Source: Opitutia bacterium UBA953 (lineage in GTDB: Bacteria > Verrucomicrobiota > Verrucomicrobiia > Opitutales > UBA953). Taken from it: a DNA stretch of 64,000 bases. The stretch spans positions 22,592-86,591 of the forward strand of contig DBCR01000018.1 in the NCBI GenBank assembly GCA_002293125.1. Reading direction: 5' to 3'. Below are positions 18,241 to 28,310 of the stretch, in pieces. The position numbers were made by a program, and so were the translations under genes. Below the pieces are notes generated by a model that saw only the letters and a program-made list of their open reading frames with translations, searched no databases and was not told the origin of the DNA. Numbering within the stretch: position 1 is the first letter of the stretch; every line of letters starts with the position of its first letter.

Positions 18241-20244
18241 TCAGAGGCTCGCGGCGGCCTCTTGGGCGGTCTGGACGGGGGCGAGGCAGGTCTGGCCTAC
18301 GCAGACGGCAAAACCGGTCGCAGAAGGCTCTGCGACGAGAAAGACGGGCCGATACGGCCGGGTCTGGGGCGCGGTCTTCTCGTCGCCGTTTAGGGCCTGG
18401 CGCAGTTCCTCCCAACGCCCGGATGCTTTGACGGTCGCATGACCGATGGCGAAGCGGGCGATACCGTCCAAGGCATGGGCGACGCCGTTGGGCACGTTCT
18501 TGCAGAGGCCGCCGTAGGCGGTGGAAAGATCAGCAAACTCACGCGCCCAGCGGGTGTCCGTGGAAAGCATCTGGATCTGCCCGAAGCCGTGGAGGAGCGA
18601 GGAGTTGCCGGAGGGTACGGCGTTATCGAACCAATCCTTCTGGCGGACGGAAAGGTCGTCGCGGTCGGCCGATACGACAAAGGAGCCGATGGAGTGCGGA
18701 TCGCCGAACAGAGTTTGCGATGCCGACAGCAGGCCCTCGGCGCGTTGGGCGTAAGGATGCGCCTGCCCCGGTCTGGCCCAGCGGGCATAGGCGGCCAAGG
18801 CGAGCTCCGCTTCGGCGAGCCAAGCGTAGTCGCTGAGGTTGCCGACCAAGGTCGTCTTGTCGCCGTGCGCGACGGAAAGCAGCTTGGCGCCGTCTTCACG
18901 GGCGAAGCGCGTCCACAGGTTGGCTTCGGTTTCGATGGCGAGTTCGACCCATTCCTTGCGTCCGAGGATCCAGCCGGCCTTGGCGAGGTTGCCGACGAGC
19001 AGGGCGTTCCAGCTGAGGAGGTTCTTGTCGTCGCGCGCTGGCTGGGGACGCTGATCGCGGATCGCGAGGAGCTGGGCCCGCGCGGCGACGAAGCGTTGCC
19101 GTGCCGCATGGTCACCCTTGAGCTTGGGGATATTCTTCCCCTCGAAATTACCCTTATCCGAAAGGCCGTAGGCCTGGGCGAAGGCGAAGGCCTCGTCGCC
19201 GAGGGCGGCCGCCACTTCCGGCGCGGTCCACACATAGGTAGTGCCTTCGTGGTGATCGGTATCGGCATCGAGCGAGGCGGCGAACAGTCCGTTGGCGGTG
19301 CGCATCTCACGGAGCATCCAGTCGACGGTCTCGATGCAGACGTCGACGTAGAGCGGATCGCGGTAGCGGGCCCAGGCTTCGGCGTAGGTGCCGAGCAGCT
19401 GGGCGTTGTCATACAGCATTTTCTCGAAGTGCGGGACGGTCCAGTCGCGGTCGACGCAGTAGCGATGGAAGCCGCCGCCGACCTGGTCGAACAAGCCGCC
19501 GCGGGCCATGGAGCCGAGGGTGATGGTCAGGACGGCATCGATGCGGGAGGCGAGCGCGCGGTCGGTTTCGACCGCCGCGGCGCCGCGCAGGCCGAGCAAA
19601 AGGTTCAGGGTGTGCGGGGTGGGGAACTTCGGTGCGGCGCCGAAGCCTCCGAAGGTGTCATCATGCTGCTCGCAGATGCGGCGGGCGGCGGCCACGAGGT
19701 CATCAGGCGTGGGGGCGCTGCCATCGGCGTCCGGCGCCCGGGTGAGGTGCGTGAGGTTTTGCGCGATGGCGTCGGCGTTGGCGGCGAGCTCGGACTTGTT
19801 GCGATGGTAGAAGTCAGAGACGCGCATGAGCAGTTGCGGCCAAGGTACCTGGCTGTGCCCGCGGTCTTCGGGTGGAAAATACGTCCCGCCGAAGAACGGT
19901 CGGCCATCCGGCAAGCAGAAGCAGTTGAGCGGCCACCCGCCGTGACCCTGGATCATCTGCACGGCGTCCATCATGAGTTTGTCGACTTCAGGGCGTTCCT
20001 CGCGGTCGACCTTGATGCAGACGAAATGCTGGTTCATCAGGTCAGCGATCCAGGGCTGCTCAAAGGATTCGCGGGCCATCACGTGGCACCAGTGGCAGGA
20101 GGAGTAGCCGACCGACACCAGCACGGGCTTATCCTTGGCCTTGGCCTCCGCGAAGGCCTCGGCGCACCAGGGCCACCAATGCACGGGGTTGGCCTCGTGT
20201 TGGCGGAGGTAGAGCGAGCTTTCGTGGGCCAGGCGGTTCGACAC
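18241..20244 (-). CDS. YyaL / DUF255 thioredoxin-domain protein (spermatogenesis-associated protein 20 family)
   Basis: A 667-residue protein with an N-terminal thioredoxin-like domain and a C-terminal (alpha/alpha)6-barrel like a glycan epimerase. The start [18 protein letters not shown] followed by WWPW is the family signature, and the redox motif is CHWC at 50-53. GTG at 20244 is chosen since family members begin with this N-R-L-A-H-E sequence. The frame stays open to 20601, but that stretch overlaps mutL and encodes nothing family-like. Further signatures are [20 protein letters not shown] near residue 105 and [12 protein letters not shown] near 250. The physiological role of the family is not settled. 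It is transcribed away from mutL across a 166-base gap. Confidence 0.9.
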   Translation of the reverse strand: MSNRLAHESSLYLRQHEANPVHWWPWCAEAFAEAKAKDKPVLVSVGYSSCHWCHVMARESFEQPWIADLMNQHFVCIKVDREERPEVDKLMMDAVQMIQGHGGWPLNCFCLPDGRPFFGGTYFPPEDRGHSQVPWPQLLMRVSDFYHRNKSELAANADAIAQNLTHLTRAPDADGSAPTPDDLVAAARRICEQHDDTFGGFGAAPKFPTPHTLNLLLGLRGAAAVETDRALASRIDAVLTITLGSMARGGLFDQVGGGFHRYCVDRDWTVPHFEKMLYDNAQLLGTYAEAWARYRDPLYVDVCIETVDWMLREMRTANGLFAASLDADTDHHEGTTYVWTAPEVAAALGDEAFAFAQAYGLSDKGNFEGKNIPKLKGDHAARQRFVAARAQLLAIRDQRPQPARDDKNLLSWNALLVGNLAKAGWILGRKEWVELAIETEANLWTRFAREDGAKLLSVAHGDKTTLVGNLSDYAWLAEAELALAAYARWARPGQAHPYAQRAEGLLSASQTLFGDPHSIGSFVVSADRDDLSVRQKDWFDNAVPSGNSSLLHGFGQIQMLSTDTRWAREFADLSTAYGGLCKNVPNGVAHALDGIARFAIGHATVKASGRWEELRQALNGDEKTAPQTRPYRPVFLVAEPSATGFAVCVGQTCLAPVQTAQEAAASL

Positions 20245-20410
20245 GTCTGGAAGGTTGGCATCCTTCGGCAGGGTGCAACAAAGACCGTTTCCGAGCCGTT
20301 CGACTTGCAGGGGAGGGGGCGAAGGGCAAAGGTTCGCGGGTGCCTTCCGTCCGCCCCAGCCGCGTCCTCGGCCGTCCCCTCGGACGGTCTGAGGCCAAGC
20401 CTGCCTGATC

Positions 20411-22141
20411 ATGTCGACCATTCGCATCCTTGAGGCGACGGTGGCCAACCAGATCGCTGCTGGTGAAGTGGTGGAACGTCCGGCCGCGGTCATCAAGGAA
20501 CTGCTCGAGAACTCCCTCGACGCCGGTGCGCGTCGCGTGACGGTCGATTTCTCCCGGGGCGGCAAGGCCCGGATGATCGTCGAGGACGACGGGAAGGGCA
20601 TGACGGGCGACGAAGCGTTGCTGAGCCTTGAACGTCATGCGACCAGCAAGATCCAGGTGGCTTCCGACCTCGACCGCATCGCGACGTTCGGCTTCCGCGG
20701 AGAGGCGCTGCCCTCCATCGCCAGCGTGGCCCGCTTCACGATGCAGACCCGCCCGGCCTCCGCGCCTTCGGGCACCGAAATCGCGATCAATGGCGGTAAG
20801 CTGGTGCACCGGCGTGACCATGGGATGGCGCCGGGTACGCGCATTGAGGTTTCCAATCTTTTCCATCCGGTCCCGGCTCGGCTGAAGTTCTTGAAGTCCG
20901 ATGAGACCGAGGCTGCTCATATCGTGCGTCTGGTGCGTCTCTACGCCATCGCTCATCCCGAAGTCGGTTTCCTGCTGCGCGAGGACGGCCGCGAGATCTT
21001 CCGTTCGCCGGGCAATGCGCCGCTCCTGGATCGCGTCCGCGAAATCTGGGGCCGTCAGGTAGCCGAAGAGGTCACGATCATGCCTTCCTTTGCGCGTCCA
21101 GACATGCGCCTCAGCGGCCTGCTGGGTAAGCCCGGCGTGAGCCGCGGTACGCGTCAGGACCTGGTCACCGTCGTCAACGGCCGTCCGGTCGACAGTCGTA
21201 CGATGGCCTTCGCGCTGACGGAAAGTTATCATACGCTGATCCCGAAGGGTCGTTACCCGCTGGCGTTCATATTTCTTGAGATGGATCCGGCATGGGTCGA
21301 CGTAAACGTCCATCCCGCCAAGCGTGAGGTGCGCTTCCGCGACGAAGCCAAGGTCCGCAATTTCCTGATCGAGTCCGTCCTCGCGGTGCTGCGCGCGCGT
21401 GCCGACGACGGTCTGCCCGCCGAGACGGTTCCGGCCGTAGCACCGGCCACTCCGTTGGCCGCCGCCGCACCCCCGACGGTGAGCGGTCCGATCGCATCCG
21501 GCGCCGCGCCCTCGGCTTATGTGCCGCCGGCCGCCGCTTCCGCTGCGCCGACCCACGCGCCGGCGGTCCGCCTTGGCTGGCGTCTGCTCTCCCGTCTCCG
21601 CGAAGAACGCGCCGTCTTCGAGACGCCCACCGGTCTGGCCATCCTCGATATCGGGGCAGCGCACCAGCGCGTGCTCTACGAATCCATCCTCGCGCAATTC
21701 ACCGCGCAGAAGCCCGTCAGCCAGCCGATGCTCGTGCCGCTGAGCATCGAGCTCGAACCGTTGCCCGCCGCGGTGCTCAAGGAGCGACTGCCGCTACTGG
21801 CCTCGGCCGGTTTCGATTTCGAGGAGTACGGTCGCAACTTCTGGCGCATCCAGGCTCTCCCTGCATGGCTCGAGCCTGAGGACGCCTTGGCCTTCGTCCG
21901 CGACTTGCTGGCCGAGATGGCCCGCCGCGAGGGTGACTTCGGTCGTCCCTCGCTGGCCTATGATGCCCTCGCCAAGATTGCTGTCATCAAGGCTCGCCGT
22001 AAGGGCGACAGCCTTTCGGACGCCGAACTGATGGAGCTGGTGCAGGCGTTGTTCCGTGCCGTCCAGCCCGGCAGTTGCCCGCGTGGACGCCGGACCTATG
22101 TCGAGTGGACGGATGCCGACCTGACCCGCCGTTTCGGCTGA
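20411..22141 (+). CDS. mutL: DNA mismatch repair protein MutL
   Basis: Couples MutS mismatch recognition to downstream repair. The N-terminal GHKL ATPase has [30 protein letters not shown] and the [14 protein letters not shown] segment. A Pro/Ala-rich linker spans about residues 335-385, followed by the C-terminal dimerisation domain. Endonuclease-type MutL proteins carry DQHAxxExxxxE; here the matching place reads [12 protein letters not shown] from D413, so the Q, H and first E are missing. I infer that this MutL is not an endonuclease of the usual kind. Total length 576 residues. Its stop abuts the convergent uvrB stop with no gap. Confidence 0.95.
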   Translation: MSTIRILEATVANQIAAGEVVERPAAVIKELLENSLDAGARRVTVDFSRGGKARMIVEDDGKGMTGDEALLSLERHATSKIQVASDLDRIATFGFRGEALPSIASVARFTMQTRPASAPSGTEIAINGGKLVHRRDHGMAPGTRIEVSNLFHPVPARLKFLKSDETEAAHIVRLVRLYAIAHPEVGFLLREDGREIFRSPGNAPLLDRVREIWGRQVAEEVTIMPSFARPDMRLSGLLGKPGVSRGTRQDLVTVVNGRPVDSRTMAFALTESYHTLIPKGRYPLAFIFLEMDPAWVDVNVHPAKREVRFRDEAKVRNFLIESVLAVLRARADDGLPAETVPAVAPATPLAAAAPPTVSGPIASGAAPSAYVPPAAASAAPTHAPAVRLGWRLLSRLREERAVFETPTGLAILDIGAAHQRVLYESILAQFTAQKPVSQPMLVPLSIELEPLPAAVLKERLPLLASAGFDFEEYGRNFWRIQALPAWLEPEDALAFVRDLLAEMARREGDFGRPSLAYDALAKIAVIKARRKGDSLSDAELMELVQALFRAVQPGSCPRGRRTYVEWTDADLTRRFG

Positions 22142-24127
22142 TCAGCGGCGGCCCTTGTGGCGCTTCGGCGAAGCCGGCTTGCCGGTGCGCAACGCTTCAA
22201 TCTGGTCGCGTAGATTCGCCGCGCGTTCGAACTGAAGTTCGTCCGCCGCCGCGAGCATCTCGGTTTCCATATCGGATAGGACGCGCGCGATATCGCGGTC
22301 GTCGGTACCTTCGGCCACCGCGAGGGCTTCGTCGGCTTCGAGGTCCACGAGGCTTTCCTCGATCCTGCGGCTCGTGCTCTTCGGGGTGATGCCGTACTTC
22401 GTGTTATGGGCTTCCTGGCGCTTGCGGCGGTCGCCGCAGATGGTCAGCGCACGCGTGAGAGACTTCGTCATCACATCGGCGTAGAGCAGGACCTTGCCTT
22501 CGACGTGGCGCGCCGCGCGGCCGGAGGTCTGGATGAGGCTCGTCTCGCTGCGGAGGAAGCCCTCCTTGTCGGCGTCGAGGATGCCCACGAGCGCCACTTC
22601 CGGAAGGTCGAGGCCTTCGCGGAGCAGATTGACGCCGACGAGGACGTCGAAAGACCCGGCGCGCAGGCGGCGTAGAATCTCGACGCGTTCGATCGCATCG
22701 ATGTCGGAGTGCAGGTACTCGACCTTCAGGCCGCTATCCCGCATGAAGTTGGCGAGGTCCTCGGACATCCGCTTGGTCAGCGTCGTGACGAGCGTACGGA
22801 AGCCGCGGGCGGCGACGCCCTTGGCTTCGCCGATGATGTCCTCGACCTGACCCGCGATCGGGCGGACTTCCATGATCGGGTCGAGCAGGCCCGTCGGGCG
22901 GATGACCTGTTCGGCGACGACGGATGAGACTTTGTACTCGTGGGGCGCCGGGGTAGCCGAGACGTAGACCGCTTGGTCGACGAGCGTGTCGAACTCCTCG
23001 GGGCGGAGCGGGCGGTTCTCGAGCGCGGAGGGCAGGCGGAAGCCGAACTCCACGAGGCGTTCCTTGCGGGCGCGGTCACCGTGATACATCCCGCCGATCT
23101 GCGAGACCGAGACGTGGCTTTCGTCGATGAAGACCAGCTTGTCCTTCGGAAAGAAGTCCAGGAGGCAGTGCGGGCGCTCGCCGGGACGGCGGCCGGACAT
23201 GTGCATCGAGTAGTTCTCGATGCCCGGGCAGAAGCCCGTCTCGCGGAGCATCTCGAGGTCGTGCTCTACGCGCATGCGGATACGTTGTGCTTCTACGAGA
23301 CGATTCGTCTTCTCGAAGTGGGTGACCCGTTCCTCGAGCTCGGTGCGGATGGCGGCGGCGGCGGCTTTCACGCGGCCCGGTGCCATCACGTATTGGTTGG
23401 CCGGGTAGAGGTCGAACTTTTCGAGCTGCTTGCCCGGCTTCACGCTGACCGGGTCGAGTTCGCGGATGGCCTCCAGCGTGTCGCCCCAGAATTCCAGGCG
23501 GACGGCGGACTCCATGTAGGCCGGCCAGACGTCGATCGTCTCGCCGCGGGCGCGGAAGTTACAGCGCTCGAGGATGGCGTCGTTACGGACGTATTGGTTG
23601 GCGACGAGCTTCGTGAGGAGTTCGTCGCGGCGCATCGTCATGCCGGTCTTCAGCGCGATCATCGCGGCCAGGAAGTCCTCGGGCGAACCGAGGCCGTAGA
23701 TGCAGGAGACCGAAGCGATGACGACGACGTCGCGACGGGAGAGCAGGGCGCTGCTGGCGCTGATGCGCAGACGCTCGATGTCCTCGTTGATGGCCGAGTC
23801 CTTCTCGATGAAGGTGTCCGTCGACGGCACGTAGGCCTCCGGCTGGTAGTAGTCGTAGTAGCTGACGAAGTATTCGACGGCGTTCTCGGGGAAGAAGTTC
23901 TTGAACTCCGAGTACAGTTGCGCGGCCAGCGTCTTGTTGTGCGAGATGATGAGCGCCGGGCGCTGCTGCTGCACGATCAGGTTCGCCATCGTGAACGTCT
24001 TGCCCGAGCCGGTCACGCCGAGGAGCGTCTGGCGCGCGTTGCCGGCGCGCAAGGAGGCTTCGAGCGCGGCGATGGCGGTCGGCTGGTCGCCCATCGGGCG
24101 GTAGTCGGATTTGAGACGGAATTCCAT
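22142..24127 (-). CDS. uvrB: Excinuclease ABC subunit UvrB
   Basis: DNA damage-verification helicase of nucleotide excision repair, working with UvrA and UvrC. Near the N-terminus is Walker A GVTGSGKTFTMAN, then the damage-binding beta-hairpin SYYDYYQPEAYVP. The helicase motifs include VFIDESHVS, YVSATPAP and QTSGRAARHVEGK. The final 40 residues form the UVR motif that contacts UvrC (MLAAADELQFERAANLRDQI). Length 661 residues is typical. The HAD phosphatase gene lies 1 base upstream on the same strand, so uvrB is probably last in a transcript of several genes. Confidence 0.97.
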   Translation of the reverse strand: MEFRLKSDYRPMGDQPTAIAALEASLRAGNARQTLLGVTGSGKTFTMANLIVQQQRPALIISHNKTLAAQLYSEFKNFFPENAVEYFVSYYDYYQPEAYVPSTDTFIEKDSAINEDIERLRISASSALLSRRDVVVIASVSCIYGLGSPEDFLAAMIALKTGMTMRRDELLTKLVANQYVRNDAILERCNFRARGETIDVWPAYMESAVRLEFWGDTLEAIRELDPVSVKPGKQLEKFDLYPANQYVMAPGRVKAAAAAIRTELEERVTHFEKTNRLVEAQRIRMRVEHDLEMLRETGFCPGIENYSMHMSGRRPGERPHCLLDFFPKDKLVFIDESHVSVSQIGGMYHGDRARKERLVEFGFRLPSALENRPLRPEEFDTLVDQAVYVSATPAPHEYKVSSVVAEQVIRPTGLLDPIMEVRPIAGQVEDIIGEAKGVAARGFRTLVTTLTKRMSEDLANFMRDSGLKVEYLHSDIDAIERVEILRRLRAGSFDVLVGVNLLREGLDLPEVALVGILDADKEGFLRSETSLIQTSGRAARHVEGKVLLYADVMTKSLTRALTICGDRRKRQEAHNTKYGITPKSTSRRIEESLVDLEADEALAVAEGTDDRDIARVLSDMETEMLAAADELQFERAANLRDQIEALRTGKPASPKRHKGRR

Positions 24128-24128
24128 C

Positions 24129-24794
24129 TCAGCCTAGGCGTCCGCGGGCGAGCCACTGCGGGTCGACCTCCGAAAGGTCCTTCACGATACGGTGGGCGCC
24201 GACAGGCTCCAGCTGCTCGCGGGTGTTGGTCGTCGCGAGCGCGATGGTGATGAAGCCACCGGTGAGGCCGGCCTGGAGGCCCGAGAAGGAATCCTCGAAG
24301 ACGAACGACGCCGCCGGATCGCCGCCGCCGAGGGCGCAGGCCTTCAGGAAGACCTCCGGGTCAGGCTTGCCCTTCGTGACGTCCTCGCTGGCGACCGCGC
24401 CGGCGAAGAAGTGGCCGATGCCGAAGAGCTCGAACGACAAGGCGAGATTCTCCTTGTGCGTCGACGTGCCGATGACGCACGGGATGCCGAGGTCTTTAAG
24501 TGCGCCGCAGAGTTCGCGGACACCGGGGAGCAGGCGAACGTGGCCGGTACGGGCGATGTCGCGGTAGAGGGCCTCCTTGCGATGAGACAAGCGCTTCACC
24601 TCGGCGGGGTCGCGCGTCCAGTTAAGGATGTCGGGGATAATCAGCTCGTTGCGCTTACCGAAGCCACGTTTGAAATGTTCAGCTGGCAGGGGGAGGTTCT
24701 GTTCCTTGGCCAAGGCTTCCCAGGAGCGTTCATGGGCGACGGAGGAGTCGATGACGACTCCGTCCCAGTCAAAGACAGCGACAGTACGAGGCAT
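24129..24794 (-). CDS. HAD-superfamily hydrolase, beta-phosphoglucomutase-like subfamily
   Basis: A 221-residue HAD phosphatase or mutase with all four motifs: DWDGVVIDS (nucleophile Asp near residue 9), GTSTHKEN, GKPDPEVF, and FEDSFSGLQAG. A helical cap domain sits between motifs I and II. Substrate is unknown; candidates include small sugar phosphates and phosphoglycolate. The next gene upstream on the same strand is a GlcD-like oxidase, 3 bases away. That pairing would fit handling of glycolate made from phosphoglycolate, but this is a guess from context. Confidence 0.85.
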   Translation of the reverse strand: MPRTVAVFDWDGVVIDSSVAHERSWEALAKEQNLPLPAEHFKRGFGKRNELIIPDILNWTRDPAEVKRLSHRKEALYRDIARTGHVRLLPGVRELCGALKDLGIPCVIGTSTHKENLALSFELFGIGHFFAGAVASEDVTKGKPDPEVFLKACALGGGDPAASFVFEDSFSGLQAGLTGGFITIALATTNTREQLEPVGAHRIVKDLSEVDPQWLARGRLG

Positions 24795-24797
24795 GGA

Positions 24798-26273
24798 TCA
24801 GTGCTTGTCCCAAGGCAGCGTGACCTTGATCGGACGATGCTCCCAGACATTGAAAGGTTCGAAGATCTGGCCCGGGGCGAGGATGCCGTTCGGGTCGAGG
24901 GCCTTCTTGATCGCGAGCATCGCGCCGATCTCGGCCGGCGTGTGCTGTAGGGAGAGGAAGGGGGACTTCGCCAAGCCGATGCCATGTTCGCCCGTGATCG
25001 CGCCGCCGAGTTCGACGACCTTTTCCATGACCTCACGGATGGCCTGTTCGGCCTTGCGGCAGTGCTCTGGGTTGAACCGGTCGTACATGATGTGCACGTG
25101 GAAGTTGCCGTCGGCCGCGTGACCGAAGGTCGGGGTCGCCAGGCCGAAGCGGTCGCGGACCTCGCGCGTGAAGCGGAGCAGGGCGACGTAGCCGCGGATC
25201 GGCACCACCACGTCTTCGTTCAGCTTGGCGTCGCCCAGGGCGAACATCGCCTGCGAGCAGGTACGGCGGAGTTCCCAGAGCGCTTCGGCTTCCGCGGGGT
25301 CTTCCGGCGCGCGGAAAGCGACCGCATGGCGCTTCGCCCAGGCGTTGACCTTGACCGCATCATCGGCGAGGGCGGCGGGGTGTCCGTCGATCTCGACCAG
25401 CAGCGCCGCGTGCGTCTCGGCGGAGCCAGCCAGTTCGCTGTCGGTGAAGACGCGCTGGCCGCGGCGTTTCTCCGCGGCGGCGACCGTCTGGACGTCGAGA
25501 AATTCGAGCACCGACGGATTCACGCGCAGCGAGAGCAGGTCGATGGCGGCATCGAGCGCGGCTTCATCGGTACGGAAGGCCAGCAGGAAGGTGCGCCGGG
25601 CGGCGGGTAGGACGGAAAGCTTGAGGGTCGCTTTGGTGATGACGCCGAGCGTGCCTTCGGAGCCGATCCAGAGGTCGCGCAGATTGAGGCCGCTGACGAA
25701 CTTGCGGAGCGGGGCGGCCCAGCGGACCTTCTCGCCGGTGGGGAGGAAGCCTTCGAGGGCGTAGACGTGATCACGGACCACGCCGTATTTCGCGGCGCGC
25801 AGGCCGCCGGCGTTGGTGGCGATGTTGCCCCCGATGCTGCAATGTTTCACCGAGGACGGGTCGGGCGGAAAGAAGAGGCCGTGCGGTGCGGCGAGATCGT
25901 TGATGTGGGCTGTGATCGCGCCAGGCTGAACCGTCGCCATCGAGGAGACCGGGTCGATTTCGATTTTGTCCCAGTGGTCGAGGTGGATGACCCAGCCGCC
26001 CTTGATCGGGGCGCAGGCACCGGTCGTACCGGTGCCGCGGCCGCGGACCGTAACCGGGACGCGGTATTCGTTGGCGAGTTTCAGCGTGATGCCGATGTCG
26101 TCTTCCGTCGCCGGGCGGACGACCGCCTCGGGCATGAAGGATAGGCGCATGTTGTCGAACGACGCGGCGAAGCATACGGCTTCGTCGGTCAGGACGACCT
26201 GCGGACCCAGCTTCACCAGGAGGGCCTGGGTGGCGGCGGGATGCGTCTGCGCGGGAGGGCTCACGCCTCCCAT
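24798..26273 (-). CDS. glcD: FAD-binding 2-hydroxyacid oxidase, GlcD / D-lactate dehydrogenase type
   Basis: Flavoprotein expected to oxidise glycolate or D-lactate and pass electrons onward. The 491-residue product has the PCMH-type FAD domain with VRGRGTGTTGACAPIKGGW near residues 75-93 and the SSVKHCSIGGNIATNAGG loop. The C-terminal FAD-oxidase domain ends with ITGEHGIGLAKSPFL. ATG at 26273 is used. No GlcE or GlcF partner is in the window, so a single-subunit enzyme or partners elsewhere are possible. It follows nadE by 9 bases and precedes the HAD gene by 3. Confidence 0.85.
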   Translation of the reverse strand: MGGVSPPAQTHPAATQALLVKLGPQVVLTDEAVCFAASFDNMRLSFMPEAVVRPATEDDIGITLKLANEYRVPVTVRGRGTGTTGACAPIKGGWVIHLDHWDKIEIDPVSSMATVQPGAITAHINDLAAPHGLFFPPDPSSVKHCSIGGNIATNAGGLRAAKYGVVRDHVYALEGFLPTGEKVRWAAPLRKFVSGLNLRDLWIGSEGTLGVITKATLKLSVLPAARRTFLLAFRTDEAALDAAIDLLSLRVNPSVLEFLDVQTVAAAEKRRGQRVFTDSELAGSAETHAALLVEIDGHPAALADDAVKVNAWAKRHAVAFRAPEDPAEAEALWELRRTCSQAMFALGDAKLNEDVVVPIRGYVALLRFTREVRDRFGLATPTFGHAADGNFHVHIMYDRFNPEHCRKAEQAIREVMEKVVELGGAITGEHGIGLAKSPFLSLQHTPAEIGAMLAIKKALDPNGILAPGQIFEPFNVWEHRPIKVTLPWDKH

Positions 26274-26282
26274 CAAGCAGGC

Positions 26283-28247
26283 TTAGCCCAGTTCGGCAAG
26301 CCACGCCGTCGCCTCGGCGTCGGAAGGCATGCGCCAATCGCCGCGGGGGGACAGGGCCAGCGAGCCCACCTTGGGGCCGTCCGGCATGGCCGAGCGCTTG
26401 AACTGCTGGCTGAAGAAGCGGTTCAGGAAAGAGCGGAGCCAGTGGCGGATCTCCGCCTGGTCATATTTCCCGGCAAACGCGTGCTCGGCGATCCAGAGGA
26501 CCTTCGAGGGGCGGAAGCCGTTGCGGATGATGTGGTAGAGGAAGAAATCGTGGAGCTCGTACGGTCCGACCAGCATCTCCGTCTGCTGGGCGATCTCGCC
26601 ATCGTCGCCCGGAGGCAGCAGTTCAGGGCTGACGGGGGTCGCCACGATGTCCTCGAGGATGGAGCGTTCGGTGCCGACGTGGCGGGCGTGGGCGGCCCAG
26701 CCGACGAGGTGCTTCACCAAGGTCTTCGGCACGCCGATGTTCACGTGGTACATCGACATGTGATCGGCGTTGAACGTGCACCAGCCGAGCGCGGCTTCGG
26801 AAAGATCGCCGGTACCGACGACGAAGCCGTGGCTCTGGTTGGCGACGTCCATCAGGATCTGCGTGCGCTCGCGGGCCTGGGCGTTCTCGAAGGTGACATC
26901 GTGCTTGCCGGCCGGATGCTGGATGTCGCGCAGGTGGCGTTCGACGGCTTCATTGATCGGGATCTCGCGGGCGGTGATGCCGAGCGTTTCCATCAGGCGC
27001 ATCGCGTTGACGCGCGTGCGGGCCGAGGTGCCGGGGCCAGGCATCGTGAGACCGATGATGCCCTTGCGGTCGAGGCCGAGGCGGTTGAAGGCTTCGAGCG
27101 TGACGAGCAGGGCGAGCGTCGAATCAAGGCCGCCCGAGACACCGATGACGACATGCTTGAGGCCCGTGTGGCGGATGCGGCGGGCGAGGCCCGTCGACTG
27201 GATAGCGAAGATCTCCTGGCAGTTCTCGTCGCGGCGGTGCGGGTCCGACGGTACGAACGGATGTTGGCTGTAACGGCGACGCAACTTAGGTGTCTGGCCG
27301 GTCGGCACGCCGAGGGTGAAGCCGATGACGCGCGGGCGGACGGCCACAGGGGCGCCGAAGAAGGTGCTGTTGCGACGGCGTTCGGCCGCGAGGCGGTCGA
27401 GGTCGATCTGCGAGACGATCAGCGCGAGGTCGAAGCGGAAGCGCTCGGATTCGCCGAGGACGACGCCGTTCTCGGCGATGAGACCGTGGCCGCTGTAGAC
27501 GATATCGGTGCTCGATTCGCCCGCGCCGGCGGCGGCGTAAACGTAAGCGGCGAGGCAGCGGGCGGACTGTGACTTCACCAGGTCGCGGCGGTAGGCGGCC
27601 TTGGTCAGGAGCTCATCGCTGGCGGAAAGGTTGCAGAGCAGGGTGGCGCCGGCGAGGGCCTGGGCACCGCTCGGAGGTTCGACGGCCCAGAGGTCTTCGC
27701 AGATCTCGATGCCGAGCATACAGTCGGGCATGTCAGTTGCCTGGAAGAGCAGGTCGGTGCCGAAAGGGACTTTCTGTCCGAGGAGTTCGATTTCGGTGAC
27801 TGGGGCGACCCGGGCCGAGGCGAACCAGCGCTGTTCGTAAAATTCCCCGGTGTTCGGGAGGTGGGTTTTTGGAACAACCCCGAGGATTTTACCGCGGGAG
27901 ACCGCTACGGCCACGTTGAAGAGGCGTCCATGGACCTCCAGCGGGGTGCCGATGAGGGCAGTGAGGCCAAGCCTCGTGGTAGCCTCGCAAACCTGCCCTA
28001 GGGCCTTTACGGCACCGTTTAGGAGGGTCCGTTGGCCGAAGAGGTCGCCACAGCTGTAGCCGGTCAGGCAGAGCTCGGGGAGAACGACAATTTCCACCCC
28101 CTCTTGGGCGGCTTTTTCCAGGGCCAGAATGATCAGGGTGGCGTTGGCCGCAGGGTCCCCCAGGCGGAGGGCCGGCGAGGCGGCCGCCACGGTCACAAAA
28201 CCGTTCTGGTGGATGCGGTTGGACATCAAAGGACTGGTATCCGTCAT
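26283..28247 (-). CDS. nadE: Glutamine-dependent NAD+ synthetase
   Basis: Converts nicotinic acid adenine dinucleotide to NAD+, taking ammonia from glutamine. The N-terminal nitrilase-fold glutaminase domain shows the Glu-Lys-Cys triad: E58 in VLPELCL, K127 in VVPKTHLPN, C183 in EICEDLW. The C-terminal synthetase domain has the PP-loop GVSGGLDSTLALL and GTGDLSEAALGWCTFN. ATG at 28247 gives a 654-residue protein matching the family start. The frame is open to 29342, but that part lies over thrB and is not coding. Transcription diverges from thrB across 63 bases. Confidence 0.95.
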   Translation of the reverse strand: MTDTSPLMSNRIHQNGFVTVAAASPALRLGDPAANATLIILALEKAAQEGVEIVVLPELCLTGYSCGDLFGQRTLLNGAVKALGQVCEATTRLGLTALIGTPLEVHGRLFNVAVAVSRGKILGVVPKTHLPNTGEFYEQRWFASARVAPVTEIELLGQKVPFGTDLLFQATDMPDCMLGIEICEDLWAVEPPSGAQALAGATLLCNLSASDELLTKAAYRRDLVKSQSARCLAAYVYAAAGAGESSTDIVYSGHGLIAENGVVLGESERFRFDLALIVSQIDLDRLAAERRRNSTFFGAPVAVRPRVIGFTLGVPTGQTPKLRRRYSQHPFVPSDPHRRDENCQEIFAIQSTGLARRIRHTGLKHVVIGVSGGLDSTLALLVTLEAFNRLGLDRKGIIGLTMPGPGTSARTRVNAMRLMETLGITAREIPINEAVERHLRDIQHPAGKHDVTFENAQARERTQILMDVANQSHGFVVGTGDLSEAALGWCTFNADHMSMYHVNIGVPKTLVKHLVGWAAHARHVGTERSILEDIVATPVSPELLPPGDDGEIAQQTEMLVGPYELHDFFLYHIIRNGFRPSKVLWIAEHAFAGKYDQAEIRHWLRSFLNRFFSQQFKRSAMPDGPKVGSLALSPRGDWRMPSDAEATAWLAELG

Positions 28248-28310
28248 GTTCACCGTTGACCGAAGGGGAGGCAACCCGAAAGGTCTGCCCACCCCTGTTA
28301 AAGGGGCCTT

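Noticed and set aside
18439..20433. 664-residue plus-strand reading frame opposite the YyaL-like gene
   Set aside because: Low-complexity antisense shadow; the minus strand has the CHWC motif and family signatures.
22940..24250. 436-residue plus-strand reading frame opposite uvrB
   Set aside because: Shadow of uvrB; no start context, no motif.
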